DNA of 64,000 bases, taken from assembly GCF_007096355.1 (NCBI RefSeq), contig NZ_VKDF01000005.1, positions 269,778 through 333,777 of the forward strand, read 5' to 3'. Each line of letters opens with the position of its first letter. Position 1 is the first letter of the stretch. A program made the position numbers and the translations under genes. Shown here piece after piece: positions 1 through 8,701 of this stretch. The DNA is from Paracoccus sp. M683 (GTDB lineage: Bacteria > Pseudomonadota > Alphaproteobacteria > Rhodobacterales > Rhodobacteraceae). The notes beneath the pieces were generated by a model. It had not been told where the DNA came from. It did no database searches and was given only the letters and a program-made list of their open reading frames with translations.

Positions 1-1
1 C

Positions 2-160
2 GCCGGCCTCTGGGGCGGCGAAGTGACGCGCCACAGGTTGCAGCTGGGTCCGGGGGATGACCCGGCCGGCCATGTCATCGCCGGCGAGGTGCTGTCGCCG
101 GGCATGACCACCCAGGTCGCGGATATTCTGACGGACTGGATCCGTCGCGATCTGCCCTGA
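2..160 (+). CDS. C-terminal fragment of an unidentified protein (possibly alpha/beta hydrolase)
   Basis: An open frame enters from the left edge and stops with TGA at 158-160. The visible 52 residues run from AGLWGGEV to WIRRDLP. The end (GHVIAGEVLSP followed by an amphipathic stretch ending DWIRRDLP) resembles the tail of alpha/beta hydrolases, where the catalytic His precedes a final helix. This is a weak resemblance only. The gene is convergent with phaZ, with about 78 bases between the two stops. The product cannot be named from this fragment. Confidence 0.45.
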   Translation, partial: AGLWGGEVTRHRLQLGPGDDPAGHVIAGEVLSPGMTTQVADILTDWIRRDLP

Positions 161-238
161 TCGAGTGGATGCCGGGATGTCCGGCGGTCGGGGCAAGCCG
201 GCGTCTGCCCCGCTGCCGGTCGAAGGCCGGTTATCCCT

Positions 239-1630
239 TCAGACGGCCATCTTGGCGGTATTTTCCGGGCCGCTCTTGCCCCGATGAGGCTGGCCGCCAT
301 CGACCGCACTTGGGCCAGAGCGGCGGCGGCGCTGGCCGATTCCGATGTTCTCGTCAATGAAATCAAGAACCAGAGGCCGGATGTTCAGGCGCCAGCTTTT
401 GCCTGCGAAGATGCCGTAATGGCCGGCATCGGCCTCTAGATGCTGGAATTTCTTCCCGTCGGGCACGCCGGTGCACAGCGCCAGTGCGGCGACACATTGT
501 CCGGGCGCGGAAATATCGTCATTCGCGCCCTCGACCGTCATCACCGCGACATCGGTGATCTTGCCGATATCGACGGTCTTGCCGTTCACCGTAAAGCGGT
601 TCTGCGCGATTTCCAGATTCTTGAAGATCCGTTCGACCGTTGACAGGTAGAACTCGGCCGTCATGTCCATGACCGCCAGATATTCGTCATAGAACCGGTT
701 GTGGCGGTCGCTTTCGCTGCCCTCGCCCCGCGCGTCGGCCAGGATCTTGTCCATGAAGGCCTTGGCATGGGTGTCGGCATTCATCGCGATGAACGAGCTC
801 AGCTGCGCCAGACCCGGATAGACCATGCGGCCCGCCCCGGCATATTTGAAGCCGACCGACTGGATCGCCAGATGTTCCAGCTGGCCCATGGTCATGCGGT
901 TGCCGAAATCGGTCACCTCGGTGGCGGCGGCGTCGGGATCGACCGGGCCACCGATCAGTGTCAGGGTGCGGGGCTGGGACTTGGGATCTTCTTCCGCCAG
1001 AATCGCGGTCGCGGCCAGGGCAAGAGGCGCGGGCTGGCAGACGGCGATGACATTGGTGTCGGGGCCCAGATGGCGGATGAACTCGACCAGATAGGCGGTG
1101 TAATCCTCGATGTCGAACTTGCCCTTGCTGACCGGAATATCGCGGGCATTGTGCCAATCCGTCACATATACGTCGCAATCGGGCAGTAGAGAGGTGACAG
1201 TTGACCGCAGCAGCGTCGCGTAATGGCCCGACATGGGGGCGACCAGCAGCACCTTGCGCGGCAAGGGGTTGCGGCGGGCGACACGGAACCGGACAAGGTC
1301 GCCAAAGGGACGCTGAAGCTCGGGTTCGACATAGACGATATGGTCCTGCCCGTCCTCGCCGGCGATGGGCGGAATCTCCCAGTCCGGTTTCATGACCATG
1401 CGGGAAAAGCTGCGCTCGATCACGCCGCCCCATGCGGTCATTACCCGAAACATCGGATTGGGGATCAGCGCAAAGGCCGGATAATTTGCAAAGGCGCGCG
1501 TTGTCGCGCCGATCCATTCGTTGGTATTTCGAATCGTTTCCATCGCGTCATAGGAAACGATGCCCTTGATACCCTTGGTCGCCACGCTTTGTCCTTTCTG
1601 CAGCGCAGAGCGGATTTTGCTGGGTTTCAT
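239..1630 (-). CDS. phaZ: Intracellular poly(3-hydroxybutyrate) depolymerase PhaZ
   Basis: Intracellular PHA depolymerase of the alpha/beta hydrolase fold, which mobilises stored polyhydroxybutyrate granules in the cytoplasm. In place of a Ser lipase box it has VCQPAP with a Cys nucleophile at about residue 198, as in PhaZ1-type enzymes. EADAGHYGIFAG near the C terminus carries the probable catalytic His. The core from YDAMETIRN to FIDENIG matches the family. The last 30 or so residues, an Arg-rich then polar tail (RRRRSGPSAVDG), lie beyond the usual family end. The ATG at 1630 gives 463 residues; a later start near residue 30 is possible, because a PhaR-like palindrome lies inside the present 5' end. 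It is divergent from phaC, with 84 bases between the start codons. Confidence 0.93.
   Translation of the reverse strand: MKPSKIRSALQKGQSVATKGIKGIVSYDAMETIRNTNEWIGATTRAFANYPAFALIPNPMFRVMTAWGGVIERSFSRMVMKPDWEIPPIAGEDGQDHIVYVEPELQRPFGDLVRFRVARRNPLPRKVLLVAPMSGHYATLLRSTVTSLLPDCDVYVTDWHNARDIPVSKGKFDIEDYTAYLVEFIRHLGPDTNVIAVCQPAPLALAATAILAEEDPKSQPRTLTLIGGPVDPDAAATEVTDFGNRMTMGQLEHLAIQSVGFKYAGAGRMVYPGLAQLSSFIAMNADTHAKAFMDKILADARGEGSESDRHNRFYDEYLAVMDMTAEFYLSTVERIFKNLEIAQNRFTVNGKTVDIGKITDVAVMTVEGANDDISAPGQCVAALALCTGVPDGKKFQHLEADAGHYGIFAGKSWRLNIRPLVLDFIDENIGIGQRRRRSGPSAVDGGQPHRGKSGPENTAKMAV
1598..1608. promoter_or_regulatory. Candidate PhaR operator (CTGC-N3-GCAG) near the phaZ/phaC promoters
   Basis: CTGCAGCGCAG matches the CTGC-N3/4-GCAG pattern described for the PHA-responsive repressor PhaR of Paracoccus denitrificans. 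It lies 22 bases inside the annotated phaZ start and about 107 bases upstream of the phaC start. About two matches are expected by chance in a GC-rich window this size, so position, not sequence alone, supports it. Confidence 0.4.
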
Positions 1631-1714
1631 GGCGGTTTCGCGTCTGAAACCCGGCTTTACGGCCCCTGCGCTCTGCGCATATGATCAAGACCTTGTTAGG
1701 GGGGAGTTGCGGTC

Positions 1715-4051
1715 ATGGCAAGCAAAGCCGATAAAACCGATACTAAAGTGTCGCGGCAGCGCGGCAAGGGCGCAACATCCGAAAAACCTCTGGTCGCAAA
1801 GGCGAAACCGGCCGAGGCCCCGGCGGGCCGCCGCGCTGCGGCAAAGCCTTCGCCCGCCAAAATCGCCGCCGCAGAGGCTGCGAAACCGGCCGCCAAGCCG
1901 GCCGCGGCAACCCGTCGCAAAGCCGGGGCGGCCACCGCAAAGACCACGGCCCCCGCCGCCAGCCGCAGCGCAGAAAAGACCGGCGCAGCGACCAGGCGCG
2001 CAACTTCGAAGCCGGCCCCGAAGCCGGCCGCAACGCCTGCAAAAGCCACAAAGACGGCCGCACGCGGCAATACCGCCGCCAAACAGCCCGCAAAGGTCGC
2101 GGCCCCAGCATCGGCATCCGCCAAAACGGTGTCCGAGGCTGCCTCGACCCGCGCAAGCGACAGCGCGGCGGCGGCGGCGCCCGCTGCGGCAGAGGCCGCG
2201 TCGGCGCAATTCGCCACGAATCCCGCCGACGCCTTCGAGGCCGCCTTTGCGCGGATCATGCCAAATCTGGGCAAGGGGGCGCTGGCGCAGGGGCTGACGG
2301 AAAATCTGGAACGGATCGAATTGCTGAATCAGCGGCTGGTCAAGGCGCTGACCCATCGCAAGATGCCAAACCCTGCGGTCGAGATGCCCGGCCCGGACCT
2401 GTATGTGACAGCAGCCGGCGCCTGGATGAAGACCCTGACCGAGCAGCCTTCACGGATCATCGGGCAGCAGGTGAATTTCTGGGGTGAGACGCTGAAACAC
2501 TATGCCCGTGCGCAGGCCGCGCTGGCCCGTGGCGAGGCGCCCGACGACGAGGATACGGGCGAGGCACCCGGCGACAAGCGTTTTGCCAACCCGCTGTGGC
2601 GGTCGCATCCCTTCTTCAGCTATGTCCGCCGGCAATATGAGATCAACGCCCAGGCCATGTCGGCGGCCAGCGCCGATCTGGACCTGCCCGATGAAACCGC
2701 GCGGCGGCGGGTGAACTGGCTGACCGGCCAGATCATCGACATGATGGCGCCGACGAATTTTCTGGCCACCAATCCAGACGCTTTGGAAAAGGCCGTCGAG
2801 ACCGAGGGCGAAAGTCTGGTCAAGGGGCTGGAAAACCTGGTCCGCGACGTGGAAATGAACAGCGGCGAGATGCTGGTCTCGCTGGCGGATCGCGATGCCT
2901 TTACCGTGGGCGAGAATATCGGCACGGCCGAGGGCACGGTGGTTCACCGCACGCCGCTTTATGAACTGATCCAGTACAAGCCGACGACCGATCAGGTCCA
3001 TGAACTGCCGCTGATCATCTTCCCGCCCTGGATCAACAAGTTCTATATCCTCGACCTGAAGCCGCAGAACAGCCTGATCCGCTGGCTGGTCGATCAGGGG
3101 CACACGCTGTTCATCGTGTCCTGGAAGAACCCCGATCCCAGCTATGCCGATGTGGGCATGGATCATTACGTTGCCGCCTATCTGGATGCGATGCAGACCG
3201 TCCAGACATTGACCGAGGCCGAAAAGCTGAATGCCGTCGGCTATTGCATCGCCGGCACGACCTTGTCGCTGACGCTGGCGCTGATGGCCAAGAAGGGGGA
3301 TCCGCGCGTCAACAGCGCCACCTTCTTCACCACCCTGACCGATTTTTCCGATCAGGGAGAGTTCACGACCTTCCTTCAGGATGATTTCGTCGATGGCATC
3401 GAGGCAGAGGTGCAGCGCGACGGCATCCTGAAATCGCAGATCATGTCGCGCACGATGAGCTTTCTGCGCGCCAATGATCTGGTCTGGGGCCCGGCGATCC
3501 GCAGCTATATGATGGGCGAGACGCCGCCGGCTTTCGATCTGCTTTACTGGAATGGCGACAGCACCAATCTGCCTGCGCGGATGACGATCGAATATCTGCG
3601 CGAGCTGTGCCAGAAGAACGCCTTTGCCACGGACGGGTTCAAGGTGATGGGCGAAATGGTGCGGCTGTCGGATGTGACGCTGCCATTGTGCTCGGTCGCC
3701 TGCGAGACGGATCATATCGCGCCCTGGAAGGATTGCTGGCGCGGGGTTGCGCTGATGGGCAGCCCTGACAAGCGGTTCATCCTGTCCGAATCCGGGCATA
3801 TCGCCGGGATCGTCAATCCGCCGTCGAAAAAGAAATACGGCCATTACACCGGCGGGCAGGATTTCAGCCACGACTCGGCTTTGTGGAAGGAATCAGCCAA
3901 GTTCAATCAGGGCAGCTGGTGGCCGCATTGGGGCGAGTGGCTGGCCGGCCGGGCCGGCGAAAAAGTGCCGGCGCGCGACCCCGGAAAGGGCTATGGCCCC
4001 GCGCCGGGCGTCTATGTTCACGAACGGGGTGGTCTGAAAAACGACGACTGA
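1715..4051 (+). CDS. phaC: Class I poly(3-hydroxyalkanoate) synthase PhaC with Ala/Lys/Pro-rich N-terminal tail
   Basis: Polymerises 3-hydroxyacyl-CoA into PHA at the granule surface. The lipase-like box GYCIAG carries the nucleophile Cys511. The catalytic Asp is probably D666 (ETDHIAPW) and the His H695 (ESGHIAGI). The catalytic region resembles class I synthases of about 600 residues, but this protein has 778. Residues 1 to about 165 are low complexity, rich in Ala, Lys, Pro, Thr and Arg (KPAAKPAA, TRRKAGAA, PAKATKTA), like histone H1 or PhaF/PhaM tails. The long start is supported by the purine-rich ribosome binding site GGGGGGAG 8 bases before the ATG. phaP follows after 173 bases that contain a separate promoter. 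Confidence 0.96.
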   Translation: MASKADKTDTKVSRQRGKGATSEKPLVAKAKPAEAPAGRRAAAKPSPAKIAAAEAAKPAAKPAAATRRKAGAATAKTTAPAASRSAEKTGAATRRATSKPAPKPAATPAKATKTAARGNTAAKQPAKVAAPASASAKTVSEAASTRASDSAAAAAPAAAEAASAQFATNPADAFEAAFARIMPNLGKGALAQGLTENLERIELLNQRLVKALTHRKMPNPAVEMPGPDLYVTAAGAWMKTLTEQPSRIIGQQVNFWGETLKHYARAQAALARGEAPDDEDTGEAPGDKRFANPLWRSHPFFSYVRRQYEINAQAMSAASADLDLPDETARRRVNWLTGQIIDMMAPTNFLATNPDALEKAVETEGESLVKGLENLVRDVEMNSGEMLVSLADRDAFTVGENIGTAEGTVVHRTPLYELIQYKPTTDQVHELPLIIFPPWINKFYILDLKPQNSLIRWLVDQGHTLFIVSWKNPDPSYADVGMDHYVAAYLDAMQTVQTLTEAEKLNAVGYCIAGTTLSLTLALMAKKGDPRVNSATFFTTLTDFSDQGEFTTFLQDDFVDGIEAEVQRDGILKSQIMSRTMSFLRANDLVWGPAIRSYMMGETPPAFDLLYWNGDSTNLPARMTIEYLRELCQKNAFATDGFKVMGEMVRLSDVTLPLCSVACETDHIAPWKDCWRGVALMGSPDKRFILSESGHIAGIVNPPSKKKYGHYTGGQDFSHDSALWKESAKFNQGSWWPHWGEWLAGRAGEKVPARDPGKGYGPAPGVYVHERGGLKNDD

Positions 4052-4094
4052 TCAGGGGCTTGGTCGGTCTGCGGCGCGGCTGTCAGAGTTTTTT

Positions 4095-4105
4095 CTGCAT
4101 TGCAG
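4095..4105. promoter_or_regulatory. PhaR-type operator upstream of phaP
   Basis: CTGCATTGCAG is an exact CTGC-N3-GCAG palindrome in the phaC-phaP gap, 12 bases upstream of a good -35 element. Repression of phasin genes by PhaR through such TGC-rich sites is established for Paracoccus denitrificans. Further TGC-rich words follow (GCAGCAAAA, ATTGCAAC). Confidence 0.65.
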
Positions 4106-4116
4106 CAAAAAATCTC

Positions 4117-4145
4117 TTGAAATGCCGCGCCGCAGCATTCATATT
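4117..4145 (+). promoter_or_regulatory. Putative sigma-70 promoter of phaP
   Basis: TTGAAA at 4117-4122 and CATATT at 4140-4145 are separated by 17 bases, with a PhaR-like palindrome just upstream. The phaP start is 80 bases downstream of the -10 element. Confidence 0.5.
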
Positions 4146-4224
4146 GCAACTACGAAACGGATAACGCGCTGTGGTTGCAGGCTGGCAAGACCGATCTACC
4201 ACACCGCCGTAAAGGAGATATGAC

Positions 4225-4680
4225 ATGGCCAAGACCCCTGATTACACCAAAGCCTTCCAGGACCTGTTCGCCAACTTCCCGGTCGACACCTCGTCGTTCC
4301 AGGAAGCCGTGAAGTCGCAGTCGGCTCTGGGCGAGAAGCTGTCGAAAGTTGCTCTGGAAGCTGCCGAGCGTTCGACCGACATCTCGGCTCGTTGGGCCAA
4401 AGACAGCATCGCCCGCGTTGGCGAGCTGGCTGCTTCCAAGCAAGAGCCTTCGGAATACGCCAAAGCCGTGACCGACTTCGCTTCGGCCGCTGCTGAACTG
4501 GCCGCCGAGCACATGGCTGCCTTCGCTGAAGTTGCGAAAAAAGTTCAGATGGACACCGTCGACCTGATGCTGTCCTCGGGCAAGGAATTCGCTGCCGACG
4601 CGCAGAAAGTTGCTGAAAAAGCGACCAAAGACGCCCAGGCTGCTGTCAAGAAAGCCACCACGGCTGCTGCTGCGAAGTAA
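4225..4680 (+). CDS. phaP: Phasin PhaP, PHA granule surface protein
   Basis: A 151-residue Ala-rich helical protein of the phasin family, which coats PHA granules and controls their size and number. It is predicted helical almost throughout, has no signal peptide, and ends in a Lys/Ala tail (AAVKKATTAAAAK). The ATG at 4225 follows an AAAGGAGA ribosome binding site. Codon use is strongly biased to a few codons (GCT, AAG, GAA), as expected of an abundant protein and unlike its neighbours. A strong terminator follows, so phaP is probably monocistronic. No phaR follows, unlike the arrangement known in Paracoccus denitrificans. Confidence 0.95.
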   Translation: MAKTPDYTKAFQDLFANFPVDTSSFQEAVKSQSALGEKLSKVALEAAERSTDISARWAKDSIARVGELAASKQEPSEYAKAVTDFASAAAELAAEHMAAFAEVAKKVQMDTVDLMLSSGKEFAADAQKVAEKATKDAQAAVKKATTAAAAK

Positions 4681-4705
4681 TCGCTGCAAGGTCTGAGACT
4701 TTGGG

Positions 4706-4738
4706 AAAAGGGGTGCTTCGGCGCCCCTTTTTCTTTTT
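4706..4738 (+). terminator. Rho-independent terminator after phaP
   Basis: AAAAGGGGTGC pairs with GCGCCCCTTTT around a TTCG tetraloop (4717-4720), followed by a T-rich tail. The stem is 11 bp, including one G-T pair. Confidence 0.9.
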
Positions 4739-4879
4739 GCGCGGCAGTGCCGTTCTTTCGCTGCGTCCTGACCCGATCATGCCAACCGCAACCGCTTGAT
4801 TTGCGCCGCCGTGGCTCGCAAACTGCCGGGGGATGCGGAAAGGGCGCCGGGCCTATCCGCAAGACGGAGGAGGACACCG

Positions 4880-6532
4880 ATGAAGGGTCTGATGATGCAT
4901 CGGCCGCTGCTGATCAGCGGCCTTCTGGATTACGCAGCCGAGGTCCATGACCACGCCACCATTGTCTCGCGCCGCGTCGAGGGCGACATTCACCGCACCG
5001 ACTATCGCCAGATGCAGGCGCGGGTGGCGCAGATGTCATTCGCGCTGGAACAGCTGGGCATCGTGCTTGGCGACCGGGTCGCGACCCTGGCCTGGAACGG
5101 CTATCGCCATATGGAGCTGTATTTCGCCATCTCGAACATCGGTGCCATCTGTCACACGATCAACCCGCGCCTGTCGGCCGAGCAGCTGATCTATATCACC
5201 CATCACGCCGCCGACCGGATCCTGTTCACTGATCTGACCTTCGTTCCGGTGCTGGAAAAGCTGCGCGACCAGCTTCCGGCCGACATGCGCTATGTCATCA
5301 TGACCGATGCCGCGCATATGCCCGAAACCACGCTGGATGCGCTGTGCTACGAGGATCTTCTGGACGGCCAGCCGACAAAACGCGACTGGCCGGACCTGGA
5401 CGAGGAAACGGCGGCGGCGCTGTGCTATACCTCGGGCACCACGGGCGAGCCTAAGGGGGTTCTGTATACGCACCGATCCAGCGTGCTGCATGCGCTGCAA
5501 ACCGGGGTCAGCGGCTTTGTCGCCGATATGGGCCGCGACGCGCGGATCCTGCCCGTGGTGCCGCTGTTTCACGTCAATGCCTGGGGCTTGCCCTATCTGG
5601 CGCCGATGATGGGGGCTGATCTGGTCCATCCCGGCCCGGCGCTGGACGGCGAAAGCCTGTGGACCCTGATGGAGACCGAGGGCGTCACCAGCGCCTGGGG
5701 CGTGCCGACCATCTGGCAGGGGCTTCTGGGTGCGATTGAAAAGCACGGCCGCAAACCCGCTGCGCTTCGTCATATGGTCGTGGGCGGCAGCGCCGCGCCC
5801 CGGTCGATGATCGAGGCCTATGAAAAGGTCGGCGTCACCGTGAACCACGCCTGGGGGATGACCGAGATGAGCCCGATCGGCAGCCATGGCGCCTTGCCCT
5901 GGCAGATCGACGGCGCGCCCTTCGATGAACGCATGGCACTGAAATCCACTCAGGGTCGCCGGGCCTTTGGTGTCGAGTTCAAGATCGTCGGCGATGACGG
6001 CCAGCGTCAGCCCCATGACGGCAAGGCCAAGGGCGAACTTTACGTGCGCGGCAACAACATCACCAGCGGCTATTACAACAACGAAGCGGCGACGGCCAAG
6101 GCAATGGACGCCGAGGGCTGGTTCGGCACGGGCGACGTGGCCTCGATCCGGGACGATGGTTATCTGCAATTGCATGACCGGGCAAAGGATCTGATCAAGT
6201 CGGGCGGCGAATGGATCAGCTCGATCGACGTGGAAAACATCGCCGCGGCCCATCCCAAGGTGGCGCAGGCCGCCGTCATCGCGGTGCCGCATCCGAAATG
6301 GGACGAGCGGCCCTTGCTGGTGGTGGTGCCGAAATCCGACGATGACCGCCCGACGCTGGATGAACTGCATCAGCTGATGCTGCATTCGCTGGCGCGCTGG
6401 CAATTGCCCGACGACATTGTCTACGTCGCGCAACTGCCGATGACGGCGACCGGCAAGATCAGCAAGCTGACCCTGCGCGACCAGCTGGGCGAATATGTCC
6501 ATCCCGATCTGCGCACGGGTGAGAATGGCTGA
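4880..6532 (+). CDS. Acyl-CoA synthetase, AMP-forming (medium/long-chain or 3-methylthiopropionate type)
   Basis: A 550-residue member of the ANL superfamily that would activate a carboxylic acid to its CoA thioester through an acyl-AMP. The AMP-binding motif [12 protein letters not shown] lies at about residue 180. The C-terminal lid has GWFGTGDVA and the catalytic-Lys motif TATGKISKL. The N terminus ([16 protein letters not shown]) resembles the DmdB-like group of fatty-acyl and 3-methylthiopropionyl-CoA ligases. The substrate cannot be fixed from sequence. The frame is open further upstream, but the ATG at 4880 is preferred because of GGAGGAGG just before it. It overlaps the next gene by 8 bases. 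Proximity to pha genes would suit supply of acyl-CoA, which is inference. Confidence 0.9.
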   Translation: MKGLMMHRPLLISGLLDYAAEVHDHATIVSRRVEGDIHRTDYRQMQARVAQMSFALEQLGIVLGDRVATLAWNGYRHMELYFAISNIGAICHTINPRLSAEQLIYITHHAADRILFTDLTFVPVLEKLRDQLPADMRYVIMTDAAHMPETTLDALCYEDLLDGQPTKRDWPDLDEETAAALCYTSGTTGEPKGVLYTHRSSVLHALQTGVSGFVADMGRDARILPVVPLFHVNAWGLPYLAPMMGADLVHPGPALDGESLWTLMETEGVTSAWGVPTIWQGLLGAIEKHGRKPAALRHMVVGGSAAPRSMIEAYEKVGVTVNHAWGMTEMSPIGSHGALPWQIDGAPFDERMALKSTQGRRAFGVEFKIVGDDGQRQPHDGKAKGELYVRGNNITSGYYNNEAATAKAMDAEGWFGTGDVASIRDDGYLQLHDRAKDLIKSGGEWISSIDVENIAAAHPKVAQAAVIAVPHPKWDERPLLVVVPKSDDDRPTLDELHQLMLHSLARWQLPDDIVYVAQLPMTATGKISKLTLRDQLGEYVHPDLRTGENG

Positions 6533-7751
6533 AATCCTTGTGCTGGGCGCGGGCATCGTCGGTGTCTGCGCCGGGCTCGCGCTTCAGGAACGCGGCCACG
6601 CAGTCAGCCTGATCGACCGTGATCAGCCGGGGCATGCGACCAGCTTTGGCAATGCCGGCATCATCCAGTCCGAGGCGGTCGAGCCTTACGCCATGCCTCT
6701 TGCCCGGCGCGATCTGTTGGCCATTGCCGCCGGCCGCAGCAATGACGTCCGCTGGTGCTGGCGCGCGCTGCTGGAACAGGGCAAGGCGCTTGCCGCCTAT
6801 GCCCGCCATTCCCGGCCCACGGCCCATACCCGTGCAATCGCCACCTATCGCCGGCTGATTCCGCAGGCCTGCACAGCCCATGCGCCGCTGATCAGGGCGG
6901 CCGGGGCCGAGGACCTGATCCGGCGTCAGGGCTATCTGGAGCTGTATCGCAGCACTCAGGCGCTGGATGGCGTGCAGACCATGGCAATGCGATTTCGGGC
7001 GGAATACGGCGTCGGTGTGGCACTGCTGGACGGGGCGGCGCTGCGCCGGGCGGAACCGGCGATCCGTGCCGATCTGCCCGGCGCGCTGCATTGGGCCGAT
7101 TGCTGGACAGTGACCGATCCCGCCGCGCTGACGCTGCGCTATGCGGATCTGTTCGTCCGGCGGGGCGGACAGCTGCTGCGCGGTGATGCGGCCGCGCTGG
7201 ATCGCGCTGGCAGCGGCTGGCGGCTGAGCCTGACCGATGGCGAAAGCGTGCAGGCGGAACATGTGGTGATCGCACTTGGGCCATGGTCGCCCGCGGTTCT
7301 GGCGCGGTTTGGCCTGTCAGTGCCGATGGTGCTGAAACGTGGCTATCACCGCCATTACACGGCCACCGCCGCGCCGGATCACGTGCTGGTCGACGCCGAA
7401 AACGGTATCGTCCTTGCGCCCATGCGCGCCGGGCTGCGCATCTGCACCGGCGCCGATCTGGCGGCCCGACCCGATGCAGACCCGCCGCAATTGCGCCGGG
7501 GCGAGGCGGCGGCGACCCAGTTGCTTGGCCCGCTTTCGCCTGCTGAACCCGGCATCTGGTCCGGTCGGCGGCCCTGCATGCCCGATATGCTGCCGGTGAT
7601 CGGCGCAGTTCCGGGCCAGCCGGGGCTGTGGGCGAATTTCGGCCATGGCCATCACGGGCTGACCTTGGCCGCCGTCAGTGGCGGCATTCTGGCTGACATG
7701 GTCGAGGGCCAGGATGCGTATCCCACCCTTTCGCCCGCGCGGCTGGCCTGA
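6525..7751 (+). CDS. FAD-dependent D-amino-acid dehydrogenase-like oxidoreductase (paralog 1)
   Basis: A 408-residue DAO-family flavoprotein. It has an N-terminal dinucleotide-binding motif (LVLGAGIVGVCAG) and the DadA-like C-terminal signature WSGRRPCMPDMLPVIG with NFGHGHHGLT. Such proteins oxidise D-amino acids or related amines and pass electrons to the respiratory chain. The ATG at 6525 lies within the end of the acyl-CoA ligase gene, so the two are probably co-transcribed and translationally coupled. A close paralog lies at 8702-9919 on the far side of cobO. The substrate is not predictable. Confidence 0.88.
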   Translation: MAEILVLGAGIVGVCAGLALQERGHAVSLIDRDQPGHATSFGNAGIIQSEAVEPYAMPLARRDLLAIAAGRSNDVRWCWRALLEQGKALAAYARHSRPTAHTRAIATYRRLIPQACTAHAPLIRAAGAEDLIRRQGYLELYRSTQALDGVQTMAMRFRAEYGVGVALLDGAALRRAEPAIRADLPGALHWADCWTVTDPAALTLRYADLFVRRGGQLLRGDAAALDRAGSGWRLSLTDGESVQAEHVVIALGPWSPAVLARFGLSVPMVLKRGYHRHYTATAAPDHVLVDAENGIVLAPMRAGLRICTGADLAARPDADPPQLRRGEAAATQLLGPLSPAEPGIWSGRRPCMPDMLPVIGAVPGQPGLWANFGHGHHGLTLAAVSGGILADMVEGQDAYPTLSPARLA

Positions 7752-7816
7752 CCGGCGGCTTTCGCTTTCATCCGTGCTGTGCGACTGTTGCTCCGATCAA
7801 CGCATTTGAGGATCGC

Positions 7817-8437
7817 ATGACCGAAATCGACCAGAACCAGCGCCACACCGAAAAGATGAAGCGGATCCAGACCGCACGGAAAAAGATGATGGCGGCCAAG
7901 CAGGGCGGCGAAAAGGGGCTGATCATCGTCCATACCGGCAATGGAAAGGGCAAGTCATCCTCGGGTTTTGGCATGATCATGCGCGCGATCGGCCATGGCA
8001 TGCCCTGCGCGGTGGTGCAGTTCATCAAGGGCAATTGGGATACCGGCGAAAAGCGCATCCTGACGCAGCATTTCGCCCGCGAATGCCAGTTTCACACCAT
8101 GGGCGAGGGCTTTACCTGGGACACCCAGGACCGCCAGCGCGACATCGCCGCCGCCGAGGCGGCCTGGGTCAAGGCGCAGGATCTGATCCGCGACCCCGAT
8201 ATTCGGCTGGTTCTGCTGGACGAGATCAATATCGCCATCCGCTATGACTATCTGGATGTTGATCGGATCGTGGCCTTTCTTCAGGCCGAAAAGCCACCCA
8301 TGACCCATGTGATCCTGACCGGCCGCCATGCCCGCCCCGCCCTGATCGAGGCCGCCGATCTGGTCAGCGAGATGACCGAGGTGAAGCACCCGTTCAAAAG
8401 CCAGGGGATCGTCGCGCAACGGGGCGTCGAGTTCTGA
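7817..8437 (+). CDS. cobO: Cob(I)yrinic acid a,c-diamide adenosyltransferase CobO
   Basis: A 206-residue CobO/CobA/BtuR-type corrinoid adenosyltransferase. It transfers the 5'-deoxyadenosyl group from ATP to cobalt in adenosylcobalamin biosynthesis or salvage. The ATP-binding P-loop variant HTGNGKGKSS is at about residues 39-48. LLDEINIAIRYDYL and HVILTGRHARP are family motifs, and the protein ends FKSQGIVAQRGVEF, as is typical. No other cobalamin gene is in the window, and I see no cobalamin riboswitch upstream. It sits alone between two amino-acid dehydrogenase paralogs. Confidence 0.96.
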   Translation: MTEIDQNQRHTEKMKRIQTARKKMMAAKQGGEKGLIIVHTGNGKGKSSSGFGMIMRAIGHGMPCAVVQFIKGNWDTGEKRILTQHFARECQFHTMGEGFTWDTQDRQRDIAAAEAAWVKAQDLIRDPDIRLVLLDEINIAIRYDYLDVDRIVAFLQAEKPPMTHVILTGRHARPALIEAADLVSEMTEVKHPFKSQGIVAQRGVEF

Positions 8438-8441
8438 TCAG

Positions 8442-8527
8442 GGCCGGCATCGTGCCGGCCGATTGATGCTGATTGATTCTGTGACCGGGCATCACACTCG
8501 CCGCCGGCGGCGGGGTGATGCCCCTTT
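8442..8527 (+). terminator. Two successive hairpins after cobO
   Basis: The first hairpin is GGCCGGCA / TGCCGGCC with a TCG loop (8442-8460). The second is larger (8487-8523): GGGCATCAC pairs with GTGATGCCC, enclosing a GC-rich stem, and CTTT follows. The second looks like a terminator. The gap from 8438 to 8701 otherwise holds an AT-richer stretch (8550-8640) that probably contains the promoter of the next gene. Confidence 0.6.
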
Positions 8528-8701
8528 GTCATCGCAAGGATCGGGATTCGCCTATCTGGGATTCGAAGAAACTGCCGGTAAATTCGACTATTCTGATCAA
8601 TTCTTGCAAAGATTTTTGATCTGACGGAAGGATGCTCAATTTTTCTTGCCGGATTGCGACGAATCCTGCATCGCTCGCCGCAAAGCGGCACGGAGGCGGC
8701 A

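Noticed and set aside
1631..1714. TGCGCTCTGCGCA in the phaZ/phaC gap as another PhaR site
   Set aside because: It is not a true CTGC-N3/4-GCAG palindrome; the arms do not match.
7752..7816. Possible cobalamin riboswitch upstream of cobO
   Set aside because: The gap is only 65 bases and lacks the B12 box and the size needed for the aptamer.
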